From: Limosilactobacillus reuteri
GTDB lineage: Bacteria > Bacillota > Bacilli > Lactobacillales > Lactobacillaceae
NCBI RefSeq assembly: GCF_034259105.1
Contig: NZ_CP139478.1
Span: forward strand, 106,001-170,000
Length of the DNA stretch: 64,000 nucleotides
Direction: 5' to 3'
Positions within the stretch are counted from its first letter, which is position 1, and each line of letters starts with the position of its first letter. The position numbers and the translations under genes are program-made. The notes below the pieces were generated by a model, which saw only the letters and a program-made list of their open reading frames with translations, had not been told where the DNA came from and ran no database searches. Positions 1-7,172 of this stretch are shown in pieces.

Positions 1-50
1 CTAAGGCAATCAATCGCATGGTTACTGAAAAGAAGGAGGCGAAGAAGTAA
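1..50 (+). CDS. C-terminal end of an upstream gene (partial)
   Basis: Only the last 15 codons are present, ending KKEAKK and a TAA whose last base is the first base of the next ATG (TAATG overlap). The tail is lysine/glutamate rich and gives no family. The overlap implies translational coupling with the FMN reductase gene that follows. By position it could be another subunit of the same flavin operon, but that is inference; the product cannot be identified from this fragment. Confidence 0.5.
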   Translation, partial: KAINRMVTEKKEAKK

Positions 51-1297
51 TGAAAATTCTTGCTCTAGTTGGAACTAATGCTGATTTTTCCTATAACCGG
101 ATTTTACTTTGCTACATGAAAAAGCACTTCCGCCAAATGGCTGATATTGAAATTGCTGAGATTAGCCAATTACCGCCATTTAGCGTTGACACTCCTCTTT
201 CTGAACAAACAGAGGTATGGAAGTTAAAGCAAAAAGTTAAGGCTGCAGACGGAGTTATTTTCTCAACTCCTGAATATGACCATGGGATTCCAGCGGCCTT
301 AAAGAGTACAGTAGAATGGCTTTCTTACAAGACTGATGTATTAAAACACAAGCCAGTCATGGTTGTCGGGGTATCTTATGGACGCCAAGCTTCTGCAAGA
401 TCTCAAGTTCAAATGCGTCAAATTCTGGTTTCTCCTGATTGTGACGCTAACCTATTACCAGGAAATGAAGTTCTGATTGGTAATGCTAGTCATTCCTTCT
501 CCAAAGACGGTCGGTTAATTAATGCCGAAGCACGAGATAACCTTGAAGACTGCTTTACTCATTTTGTGGAATACATTCAAATCTTTGAAAATGCAAATAA
601 GGAGGGACTGGATATGTCCGTTAAACAACCAACGATCAGTGAAGCATACATTAACTTCCCAACTGGTCGGTTGACATTAAAAGAAGTTCAACAAATCTTC
701 AGTACAATTCCATTTGAAATTGACCTAATCGACAGTACTGACCATTTCGCATGGTTCTCTGATAAGCCAAACCGGGAACACGTTCGTAATGTAGCTTCCC
801 TTGGTGAAACTGTTCAAGAATGTCATCCACCATTGGCTGTACCTGCTGTAATGAGCATCATTAATAGTTTCCGCGAAGGTAAGAAAGATGTTGTTACCCG
901 TCCATTATGGATGAATGGTCACCGTTCATTGATCCAATACTACGCTTTACGTGATGTTAATGGTCATTACCTTGGAACCATCGAATTTACTGGTAGTGTA
1001 GAATACATTCTTAACCTCTTCGAAAATGGAGCATGGAGTACTGATGGTAACACTGGTGCATCTAAGCATGAAGATGCTAATGACAACAGTGAAGAAGCTG
1101 ACAGCGTTGATGCATCAACAGGTGCTTCAGAATCAAGTGATGATAACACCGACAATGCTAGTGAAGTGGTTGCAACCCCAGCACCAGCAGCAAACGACGA
1201 TACTGATGCGGACGCTACAACAGGCGTATCAGATGCAGGCAGCGTAGACGCAAATGATGATGAGGCAGATGCTACAACAGGTGCATCCGAAAACTAG
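50..1297 (+). CDS. NADPH-dependent FMN reductase fused to a PAS-like domain, with an acidic TGAS-repeat tail
   Basis: A 415-residue three-part protein. Residues 1 to about 185 form a flavodoxin-like NADPH-dependent FMN reductase domain (MKILALVGTN start, STPEYDHGIPAALKS flavin-loop motif, GVSYGR). Residues about 200-330 resemble the PAS-like domain of DUF438 proteins, with the GETVQECHPP motif, REGKKD and YALRDVNGHYLGTIEF. Residues 333-415 are a low-complexity tail rich in Asp, Glu, Ala, Ser and Thr, with TGAS/TGVS four times and a VATPAPAA linker. The RBS AAGGAGGCGAAG lies in the end of the previous gene. It is followed at once by apbE, so the pair probably supplies reduced flavin and covalent FMN to a flavoprotein. 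There is no signal peptide, so it is cytoplasmic. The tail is not part of the usual family. Confidence 0.82.
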   Translation: MKILALVGTNADFSYNRILLCYMKKHFRQMADIEIAEISQLPPFSVDTPLSEQTEVWKLKQKVKAADGVIFSTPEYDHGIPAALKSTVEWLSYKTDVLKHKPVMVVGVSYGRQASARSQVQMRQILVSPDCDANLLPGNEVLIGNASHSFSKDGRLINAEARDNLEDCFTHFVEYIQIFENANKEGLDMSVKQPTISEAYINFPTGRLTLKEVQQIFSTIPFEIDLIDSTDHFAWFSDKPNREHVRNVASLGETVQECHPPLAVPAVMSIINSFREGKKDVVTRPLWMNGHRSLIQYYALRDVNGHYLGTIEFTGSVEYILNLFENGAWSTDGNTGASKHEDANDNSEEADSVDASTGASESSDDNTDNASEVVATPAPAANDDTDADATTGVSDAGSVDANDDEADATTGASEN

Positions 1298-1299
1298 TT

Positions 1300-2232
1300 A
1301 TGAATAATGAATTGATGGCGCAGCGGCATGTGATGACTCATCACGCTCTCGGAACTCGCATAAATTTAACGATTTTTGGCAACAAATATTTTTCATTGTT
1401 AAAGAAATCAATGGACCTAATTGACCACTATGAGGACCAATTAACGGTTAACCGTAATGAATCAGAAGTGATGTCGGTGAACCATGGTGCAGGGAAAACT
1501 CCGAAAATGGTATCGCCAACGACTTTTGACCTCATTGAGCTGGCAGTGAAATATAGTCGTGAAAACTTTGGCTTTAACGCTTTGATTGGCCCGTTAGTAA
1601 AATTATGGAAAATCGGTTTTGCAGGGGCGCACGTGCCAAGTGATGCTGAGATCAAAGAGCGGTTGAAGTTGATCGACCCTTATAAAGTATTGCTGAACCG
1701 AGAAGCACGGACGGTATATTTAGAAGAGCCGGGGATGGAATTAGACCTTGGCGGAATTGCGAAGGGCTATATTGCGGACCGTATTCGGGATCTTTGGATT
1801 GAAGCTGGAGTTCCCGCGGGAATTATCGACTTAGGGGGAAATCTCTTATTTGTTGGTAAGTCGCCACGGCGGGATGATGGGCAGTGGATCATCGGTGTGC
1901 AGGATCCGCAATTACATCGTGGTGAAAATCTGGCAACTGTTCGCGAGCCTGCTTGTTCGGCAGTTACATCTGGGATTTATGAACGATTTTTGATCAAAAA
2001 TGGCCGTCGTTATCACCATTTACTAGATCCTCTGACTGGATACCCGTTAGAGACTGATTTGAGCAGCGTGACTGTTTTTACTGATCAATCGGTAATGGGT
2101 GAAATTGAGGCTAAGCGACTTTTCTTCAATGGCGAACCAATTGCGGGCTGGGAAACGCGTCCTGACAACCGTGGTGCTATCTTTATTCATAATGATGAAT
2201 CAATGGTAAATGTTGGGCTGAATAAAAATTGA
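1300..2232 (+). CDS. apbE: FAD:protein FMN transferase (ApbE)
   Basis: 310 residues, the usual ApbE length. ApbE attaches FMN from FAD to a Thr/Ser of target flavoproteins. Visible family motifs are HHALGTRINLTIFG near the N-terminus, ELDLGGIAKGYIADRI at about residues 146-161, GIIDLGGNLLFVGKSP, and YHHLLDPLTGYPLETDLSSV toward the C-terminus. There is no lipoprotein signal, so it seems cytoplasmic, unlike many Gram-negative ApbE proteins. It starts 2 bases after the FMN reductase stop and shares its operon. An IS1182-type element begins about 10 bases after the stop and separates the gene from the terminator at 4088, so the coding region is intact but the 3' end of its mRNA is changed. Confidence 0.9.
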   Translation: MNNELMAQRHVMTHHALGTRINLTIFGNKYFSLLKKSMDLIDHYEDQLTVNRNESEVMSVNHGAGKTPKMVSPTTFDLIELAVKYSRENFGFNALIGPLVKLWKIGFAGAHVPSDAEIKERLKLIDPYKVLLNREARTVYLEEPGMELDLGGIAKGYIADRIRDLWIEAGVPAGIIDLGGNLLFVGKSPRRDDGQWIIGVQDPQLHRGENLATVREPACSAVTSGIYERFLIKNGRRYHHLLDPLTGYPLETDLSSVTVFTDQSVMGEIEAKRLFFNGEPIAGWETRPDNRGAIFIHNDESMVNVGLNKN

Positions 2233-3931
2233 TTTCATTTAAGTGAGGCTGGGAATTAACTATTAAATTCCTTCCTCTGAATATTAAAATCCGAACCATA
2301 ATTTTTGATTTTCCAGAAATTATGGTTCGGATTTTTCCTTTTTCAATTAATTTTGTCCCTGCTTGAGCTACTAACTTTCCCAATTTTGTTAAATTCATAG
2401 CCATTAGTGTAAATCCGGTGTCATTTTCCACAGCGCGTTGCCCACGTAAATGTGTTCGGCGTACGCCAAAATCCCTCTTCATGTGACCGAAAACGGGTTC
2501 AACGTCGTACTTACGTCGACGATAAATTGCCTTACCTTCGTCACTTGAGAGGGTTGCTTTAACTTTAGCTTTATAGTAATTCCAAGTTGGATTAACTTGC
2601 ATATAGCGTTGACGTCCACTTGGTGTTTTCGCTAATTGATCTAATTGTACTGATAATTGATGTTTATCTGCCCGATAAAGTTTAAAATCACGTTTAAATC
2701 CATATTTATCAATTCTTCGACTGTAACGATAAAAACTAAAACGAACTCCTAGATGGTCAATGTAATAATCATCTTCGGCATTATATTGCCAGTTTTGTGA
2801 TTTAGTTGGATCAGTTTTGTATTTTCGTTTCTGTTCCTTTTGGTAAGTCGTATATGGAATAACAGGCTGTTTTTCAAACTGATCAATAATTGTCGTGTAA
2901 TTATATTCACTACCATACCCTGCATCAGCCACGATATGATCAAAGAAATCTAAAGAATGAAATTGAGCAAGAAATGGTACTAATGTTCTAGTATCTGTCG
3001 GATTAGAATATAAGGCATAATCAAGAACAAATTGATTGTGGGTAGCGATTTGTAAGTTGTATCCAGGTTTCAATTCTCGGTTTTTCATTGGATCTTCTTT
3101 CATACACATGAATGTGGCATCATGATCTGTTTTTGAAAAGCTATTGCGGCCCTTAAAAATATCTTCTGCTTCTTCATACTTATTAGCACGAGGTATAAAG
3201 TCTTCTTTTAATTGTCGACGAATCTTTTTTAAGAAACGGCGTCGTCGTTTCTTAACTGAACCACCCTTGATTACTTTAGGTTCTTGAGCTATTTCTTCAT
3301 TCAATTCACTGATTTTATCATCAATATTTTCAGCCATAAGAGCCATTCCATTAGCGGTTTCCACTAGTTCTGGACTCATCGCTTTAACTACCCGTTTTTC
3401 GACTAAATCTTCGTAAAGTTTGATTGTTTTTTCTTTTAATTTTGCATGATATTTTTCAACAGCTCGACGCCAAGTAAATGAATACTTATTGGCATCTGCC
3501 TCAAGCTTTGTCCCATCAATAAAGAAAGCATCACTTTGAATTAGTCCGTGATCCTTTAATGCCATCGTAAAGTACACAAAAGAACGTTTGATTAAATTAT
3601 TAGCGTGTTGACTTTGGCGAAAATTATTAATTGTATGGTAACTATAGGTATGATCACGTGCCAACCAACGCATTGGTAAATTCTCTTCAAGCATCAACTC
3701 AATTTTCCGACCAGAATAAGTTTGACGTGAATAGGCAAATAATAAAATTTTAAGCATAATCGCTGGATGAGAAAGTGGGCGACCGGTAGTCGCTACTTTG
3801 TCATCCAATAAAATTTCTTGTGGAATCGAATCTACAAAAGCATCAATCATACGTACAATATGTCTTGATGGAACATTATAATCATAATTTAGTACGAATT
3901 CTGTTTGCCCTGTGATATAATTTTGATACAT
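2183..3931 (-). CDS. IS1182-family transposase, reading out of the element
   Basis: 582 residues. The N-terminal part (about residues 20-95, GRPLSHPAIMLKILLFAY) is the DUF772-type transposase domain. A DDE catalytic domain follows, with FFIDGTKLEADANKYSF, GYNLQIATHNQFV, VADAGYGSEYNYT and the late EPVFGHMKRDFGVRRTHLRG motif. ATG at 3931 follows the RBS-like AGGAGCGA. No stop codon lies inside the element in this frame: translation passes the terminator-like hairpin at 2286-2335, crosses the left inverted repeat and ends about 19 codons into apbE antisense sequence. The natural end is probably near the hairpin (a TAA lies there in another frame), so a small indel may have removed it. The catalytic core is intact. 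Confidence 0.85.
   Translation of the reverse strand: MYQNYITGQTEFVLNYDYNVPSRHIVRMIDAFVDSIPQEILLDDKVATTGRPLSHPAIMLKILLFAYSRQTYSGRKIELMLEENLPMRWLARDHTYSYHTINNFRQSQHANNLIKRSFVYFTMALKDHGLIQSDAFFIDGTKLEADANKYSFTWRRAVEKYHAKLKEKTIKLYEDLVEKRVVKAMSPELVETANGMALMAENIDDKISELNEEIAQEPKVIKGGSVKKRRRRFLKKIRRQLKEDFIPRANKYEEAEDIFKGRNSFSKTDHDATFMCMKEDPMKNRELKPGYNLQIATHNQFVLDYALYSNPTDTRTLVPFLAQFHSLDFFDHIVADAGYGSEYNYTTIIDQFEKQPVIPYTTYQKEQKRKYKTDPTKSQNWQYNAEDDYYIDHLGVRFSFYRYSRRIDKYGFKRDFKLYRADKHQLSVQLDQLAKTPSGRQRYMQVNPTWNYYKAKVKATLSSDEGKAIYRRRKYDVEPVFGHMKRDFGVRRTHLRGQRAVENDTGFTLMAMNLTKLGKLVAQAGTKLIEKGKIRTIISGKSKIMVRILIFRGRNLIVNSQPHLNEINFYSAQHLPLIHHYE
2286..2335 (-). terminator. Stem-loop at the left end of the IS1182 element
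   Basis: The arms 2286-2304 and 2317-2335 are perfectly complementary over 19 bases (core ATCCGAACCATAATTT) with a 12-base loop, bounded by A/T runs so that it can end transcription from either side. It lies inside the 3' part of the transposase frame. It probably ends the transposase transcript and blocks read-through from apbE. Confidence 0.7.
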
Positions 3932-4000
3932 GAAAATCGCTCCTCTTTGTTTGTTTTTAGGGGTAATTACATCATATCAGGAACGATTTCCTGTGTACAT

Positions 4001-4047
4001 AAAAATCCGTACAATGAATCTTTGTAGAATTCATTGTACGGATTTTT
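4001..4047. terminator. Stem-loop at the right end of the IS1182 element
   Basis: AAAAATCCGTACAATGAA (4001-4018) pairs perfectly with 4030-4047, leaving an 11-base loop and a T run. It lies upstream of the transposase start. Such outer hairpins can shield an insertion sequence from transcription entering from the flank. A second small hairpin (CAGGAA...TTCCTG, 3979-3994) lies just inside it. Confidence 0.6.
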
Positions 4048-4087
4048 ATTTTCAACTAGGAGTTTTTTTCCCGGCCTCTTCTTAACT

Positions 4088-4116
4088 AAGGGACTTATGT
4101 CACAGTCCCTTTTTTG
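4088..4116 (+). terminator. Displaced terminator of the apbE operon
   Basis: AAGGGACT (4088-4095) pairs with AGTCCCTT (4104-4111), followed by a T run. It lies 3 bases beyond the right TTAA flank of the IS element. Without the element it would fall about 13 bases after the apbE stop, so it is most likely the original operon terminator. Confidence 0.75.
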
Positions 4117-4121
4117 CGTAC

Positions 4122-4208
4122 TTGACAGGTTGGTAATGGTCAAACGATAAAGAAAGACGGAGGAGATTGGTACATATGATCATTATTTCATTTATAAGAA
4201 GTGAATAA
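4122..4208 (+). promoter_or_regulatory. Possible promoter, RBS and 10-codon ORF ahead of the structured RNA
   Basis: TTGACA at 4122-4127, an 18-base spacer and GATAAA at 4146-4151 resemble a promoter. GGAGGAG (4159-4165) then precedes ATG at 4176, which opens a 10-codon frame (MIIISFIRSE, stop at 4206-4208). TCCTCCTC at 4230-4237 could pair with and mask that RBS. It may be a leader peptide or the remains of a gene. Nothing shows that it is expressed. Confidence 0.3.
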
Positions 4209-4439
4209 AAAAGAGGGTATGCTGCTTTAATCCTCCTCAACGGTTGATATAATAGCATTGAATGTTGAATTTTATTAAGAAAGTAAATTTTCTGGTGATA
4301 AATCAGTTGAAAAAAGTTACTAAGAGTGTAGAATGACAATTGAAAGTTATTATTAAAATGTTGTTTCAACAAGACAAATGATTAATTATCATTTAATTAT
4401 CAGCTTTTTAATAAAATGAAGTTCTTAAAAATTGCTAGT

Positions 4440-5298
4440 TTAGCCACTTGTTTAATAAATGATTGGTTGTAACTTGCCAGCAGGTGCCACCATTCATCTG
4501 GTCGACAGCTACAGATGAAATGCCACCTGGTAGTGATCTTGATGGTTACTATTTATCTTGAGGAGTACTTTACCTTTTATTTATAAAATGGTTTATTGAA
4601 TGACTTAACTTACTCCAAAAGATAGTGGTAAGTATGTGCCAGGTGGCTTGGGATAATCTCTTTTTAAACTGGCGGATATAGGCTATTATAATAACCTTAA
4701 AGAGGCGACCCCCGATGCCTACGTAGGCTAATTATAATGGTAGCTGTCACTTGACTGGATAGTGGTAAAGTCTAGTTATTAAGTGTTAAGCAACAATTTT
4801 TGTGCATTGTTTGTTGCGACTACTACTCCCTAATAGGTATAAGGTTTATAGCCTTATATAGCAGGTATCATAAAATAGCTGAACACTGTTTAGATAAATT
4901 TGTCAAACGGTAGAATGATAATGCTTATAAGAAACCCCCGAATACTTAACTTTAAGCATTAGTAGCAATATCTCCCCCAGATAACTTAAAAGTCTTATTG
5001 TCTACGCCAACAGCAATAAGCAGATAACAGTTTAGTTTTATCATATAAGTGTATTTGCTACCAAAAAGTTTTTTATTGTTCATGACAATTGTGCTAAACA
5101 ATGATTCAACAGTACAGATAGTATAGTGATGCCTCAAAAGTCGGCACAGAAATTACAACAGTATGGTAAATGTGCTAGCCTACTGTAATGTAAGCCGCTT
5201 GGTGGTAGGTTTTAAATGTTGAATGGTGGACTTATCACCAAAGTTAGTTGTGCGTAAACTAACCAAAAAAGGATTTTCAGAAGTGAAAATCCTTTTTT
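4440..5298 (+). ncRNA. Candidate large structured RNA (about 0.85 kb), class unknown
   Basis: No plausible gene lies between 4120 and 5590, yet 4481-5298 is full of strong local helices and ends in a perfect terminator. Examples: CAGGTG/CACCTG plus TTCATCTG/CAGATGAA (4481-4529); GCCTACGTAGGC (4717-4728); GCAACAA/TTGTTGC (4790-4796/4811-4817); TATAAGG/CCTTATA (4838-4844/4852-4858); TAATGCTTA/TAAGCATTA (4919-4927/4953-4961); ATCT-CCCCC-AGAT (4970-4982); CTTATTG/CAATAAG (4994-5000/5014-5020); ACAGTA/TACTGT inside TTACA/TGTAA (5153-5193); TGGTG/CACCA (5224-5240); GTTAGTT/AACTAAC (5243-5263). GCCACCTGG (4522-4530) is also perfectly complementary to CCAGGTGGC (4639-4647), a possible pseudoknot. The 5' end is uncertain; TTGAAA (4307) and TAGAAT (4329) are a possible promoter. 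Size recalls GOLLD or ROOL RNAs, but I cannot assign a class. Confidence 0.6.
5265..5298 (+). terminator. Terminator ending the large structured RNA
   Basis: GGATTTTC (5271-5278) pairs with GAAAATCC (5285-5292) across a 6-base loop, flanked by A6 and T6, which extends the stem to 14 pairs. There is no coding gene upstream for it to serve, which supports a non-coding transcript ending here. Confidence 0.85.
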
Positions 5299-5317
5299 GT
5301 TTTAAATAAAAATTCGA

Positions 5318-5346
5318 TTGATAAATTAGAGAAAGTGTAATAAGAT
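5318..5346 (+). promoter_or_regulatory. Probable serS promoter
   Basis: TTGATA (5318-5323), a 17-base spacer and TAAGAT (5341-5346) lie directly upstream of the serS T-box leader and after the terminator of the preceding transcript. Confidence 0.5.
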
Positions 5347-5364
5347 AATTGCAGAATAGAAAAC

Positions 5365-5580
5365 ACGAGTGCATTTCAAGTAGGTTATTCAGAGAAGCAG
5401 CGGGTGGTGGAAGCTGTCAACCGAAACTCCGGTGCAAAAATATGTGGGCAGGTAATTCTGCACGGATAGTAGCCGTTATCTACTTCGAAGGGTGACTAAA
5501 GATAGTCAAACTTGGGTGGTACCGCGGAACTAGAGCCATTTCGTCCCAAAATATAAAGGATGGAATGGCTCTTTTTTATA
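5365..5580 (+). promoter_or_regulatory. T-box riboswitch controlling serS
   Basis: Stem I contains AGTA-GGTT paired with AACC-GAA, the AGAG element and a distal GCAGC/AGCTG helix. The specifier is probably TCC (Ser) at 5428-5430. The conserved T-box GGGTGGTACCGCG lies at about 5513-5526. The terminator is AGAGCCATT (5532-5540) with AATGGCTCT (5564-5572) and a T run. Uncharged tRNA-Ser should stabilise the antiterminator and switch on serS. The gene downstream agrees with the specifier. Confidence 0.92.
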
Positions 5581-5598
5581 TAATTAGGAGGAAATACG

Positions 5599-6906
5599 AT
5601 GTTAGATATTAAAAAGATTCGTCAAGAACCTGATTTTTATAAGGAAAAGTTGGCTACGCGTGGTATAAAACCAGAAGAAATTGATGAAGTTATTGCGCTA
5701 GATAAGAAGCGGCGTGAATTGCTTCAACAAACCGAAACAATGAAGGCGCAACGTAATGAAGCGTCAAAGAAGATTGGGGAAGCTAAGCGAAATGGTGAAT
5801 CTGCCGATACTGCCATTAAGGAAACTCGTGAACTTGGTGATAAGATCAAGGAACTAGACGCTGAAGTTGAAGCAAATGATGCAGAACTTCATAATAAGAT
5901 GGCTCACCTCCCGAACGTTCCTCATGACGGTGTTCCGGTTAGCTTAACGGAAGACGGTGCCGTTGAATTGCGGAAAGTAGGGAAGGTGCGGGACTTTGAT
6001 TTTGAACCTAAGCATCACTGGGATATCGGTGAAAATCTTGGTATTTTAGACTTTGATCGCGCTGGTAAGGTTTCTGGTGCGCGTTTTGTCTACTACTTGG
6101 GTCTTGGTGCTCAGCTTGAACGGGCAGTTTACAACTTCATGCTTGACGAGCACATGAAGGAAGGATATACCGAAGTCTTGCCGCCATACATTGTTAATGC
6201 TGAGTCAATGTACGGTACTGGTCAATTTCCTAAGTTCAAAGAGGGAGTTTACCAGGTTAACGGCGAGGATATGACTTTGATCCCAACTGCCGAAGTTCCG
6301 TTAACTAATTACTACCGTGGTGAAGTTATTCCGACTGAAGAATTACCAGTTTACGTTACTGCTTTAACACCATCATTCCGTTCTGAAGCGGGAGCAGCGG
6401 GTCGTGATACTCGGGGATTGATCCGGATGCACCAATTTAATAAGGTAGAAATGGTTAAGTATACTAAGCCAGAAAACTCATGGGATGAACTTGAAAAGAT
6501 GACTGCTAACGCTGAGAACATCTTGAAGAAGTTAAACTTGCCATACCATGTTATTACCTTAACTACTGGTGACATGAGCTTTACGGCATCTGAAACACAT
6601 GACCTTGAATTGTGGATGCCAGCACAAAATAAGTATCGTGAAGTTTCGAGTTGTTCAAACTGCTTGGACTTTCAGGCACGGCGGATGCACACCCAATACC
6701 GGGATGAGGATGGTAAATTACAATATGTTCACACGCTTAACGGTTCTGGTTTAGCCGTTGGGCGGACAGTGGCAGCTATCTTGGAAAACTATCAAAATGC
6801 TGATGGCTCCGTAACAATTCCAGAAGTATTAGTACCATACATGCATGGTGTTACTAAGATTACTAAGGAAAATGCGGTTCCTTTCCGTAATAAAGTTAAT
6901 AAATAA
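5599..6906 (+). CDS. serS: Seryl-tRNA synthetase
   Basis: 435 residues, the normal bacterial length. It charges tRNA-Ser with serine in the cytosol. Residues 1-110 are the long antiparallel coiled-coil tRNA-binding arm ([10 protein letters not shown] start, [23 protein letters not shown]). The class II core follows: motif 2 around [21 protein letters not shown] and motif 3 around [28 protein letters not shown] is 8 bases before ATG. It is a single gene behind a serine-specific T-box. Confidence 0.97.
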   Translation: MLDIKKIRQEPDFYKEKLATRGIKPEEIDEVIALDKKRRELLQQTETMKAQRNEASKKIGEAKRNGESADTAIKETRELGDKIKELDAEVEANDAELHNKMAHLPNVPHDGVPVSLTEDGAVELRKVGKVRDFDFEPKHHWDIGENLGILDFDRAGKVSGARFVYYLGLGAQLERAVYNFMLDEHMKEGYTEVLPPYIVNAESMYGTGQFPKFKEGVYQVNGEDMTLIPTAEVPLTNYYRGEVIPTEELPVYVTALTPSFRSEAGAAGRDTRGLIRMHQFNKVEMVKYTKPENSWDELEKMTANAENILKKLNLPYHVITLTTGDMSFTASETHDLELWMPAQNKYREVSSCSNCLDFQARRMHTQYRDEDGKLQYVHTLNGSGLAVGRTVAAILENYQNADGSVTIPEVLVPYMHGVTKITKENAVPFRNKVNK

Positions 6907-6928
6907 GAATAGAAGAATATTTTTCGCT

Positions 6929-6966
6929 AAAGAAGTTTGGAGTGCTAAATCTGAGCTTCTTTTTTG
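6929..6966 (+). terminator. Probable serS terminator
   Basis: An AAAGAAG arm (6929-6936) pairs with CTTCTTT (6956-6962) across a long loop and runs into T6. The stem is moderate. The 200 bases up to the next gene are AT-rich and show no clear feature. Confidence 0.55.
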
Positions 6967-7172
6967 ATTAAAAAAGTCTTAGAAAAGATCGAAAACGAAT
7001 AAAATAGACTTAATAAAATTAACTTTTTGTTGGTTGTTATCTTTAAAAATCATTGTTTAAAACGCTGACATCTTAGATAAACACAAACTTTAATGAAGAA
7101 TATTTATTTTATTTTCTGGCGATGATAAAGTAGTATCAACGTTAAAATTTAATTAAAAAGGAGTCGGTGCAG

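Larger units (their letters stand above)
2243..4081 (-). mobile_element. IS1182-family insertion sequence
   Basis: About 1.84 kb, defined by imperfect terminal inverted repeats: GTGAGGCTGGGAA at 2243-2255 and TTCCCGGCCTCTTC at 4068-4081. TTAA flanks both sides (2239-2242 and 4082-4085) and may be the target duplication. It contains one long transposase gene on the minus strand and a strong stem-loop just inside each end. It sits between the apbE stop and the terminator that should follow apbE. The family is recognised from the transposase; the exact ends are my reading of the repeats. Confidence 0.75.

Noticed and set aside
4440-5298. tmRNA, RNase P RNA, SRP RNA or 6S RNA as the identity of the large RNA
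   Set aside because: No tmRNA tag or tRNA-like ends, no RNase P core motif, no SRP apical motif, and it is far too long for 6S RNA.
4100-5374. Three minus-strand open frames of 60-90 codons opposite the large RNA
   Set aside because: No plausible RBS, no recognisable domain, AT-rich random composition, and they run antisense to the helices and terminator.
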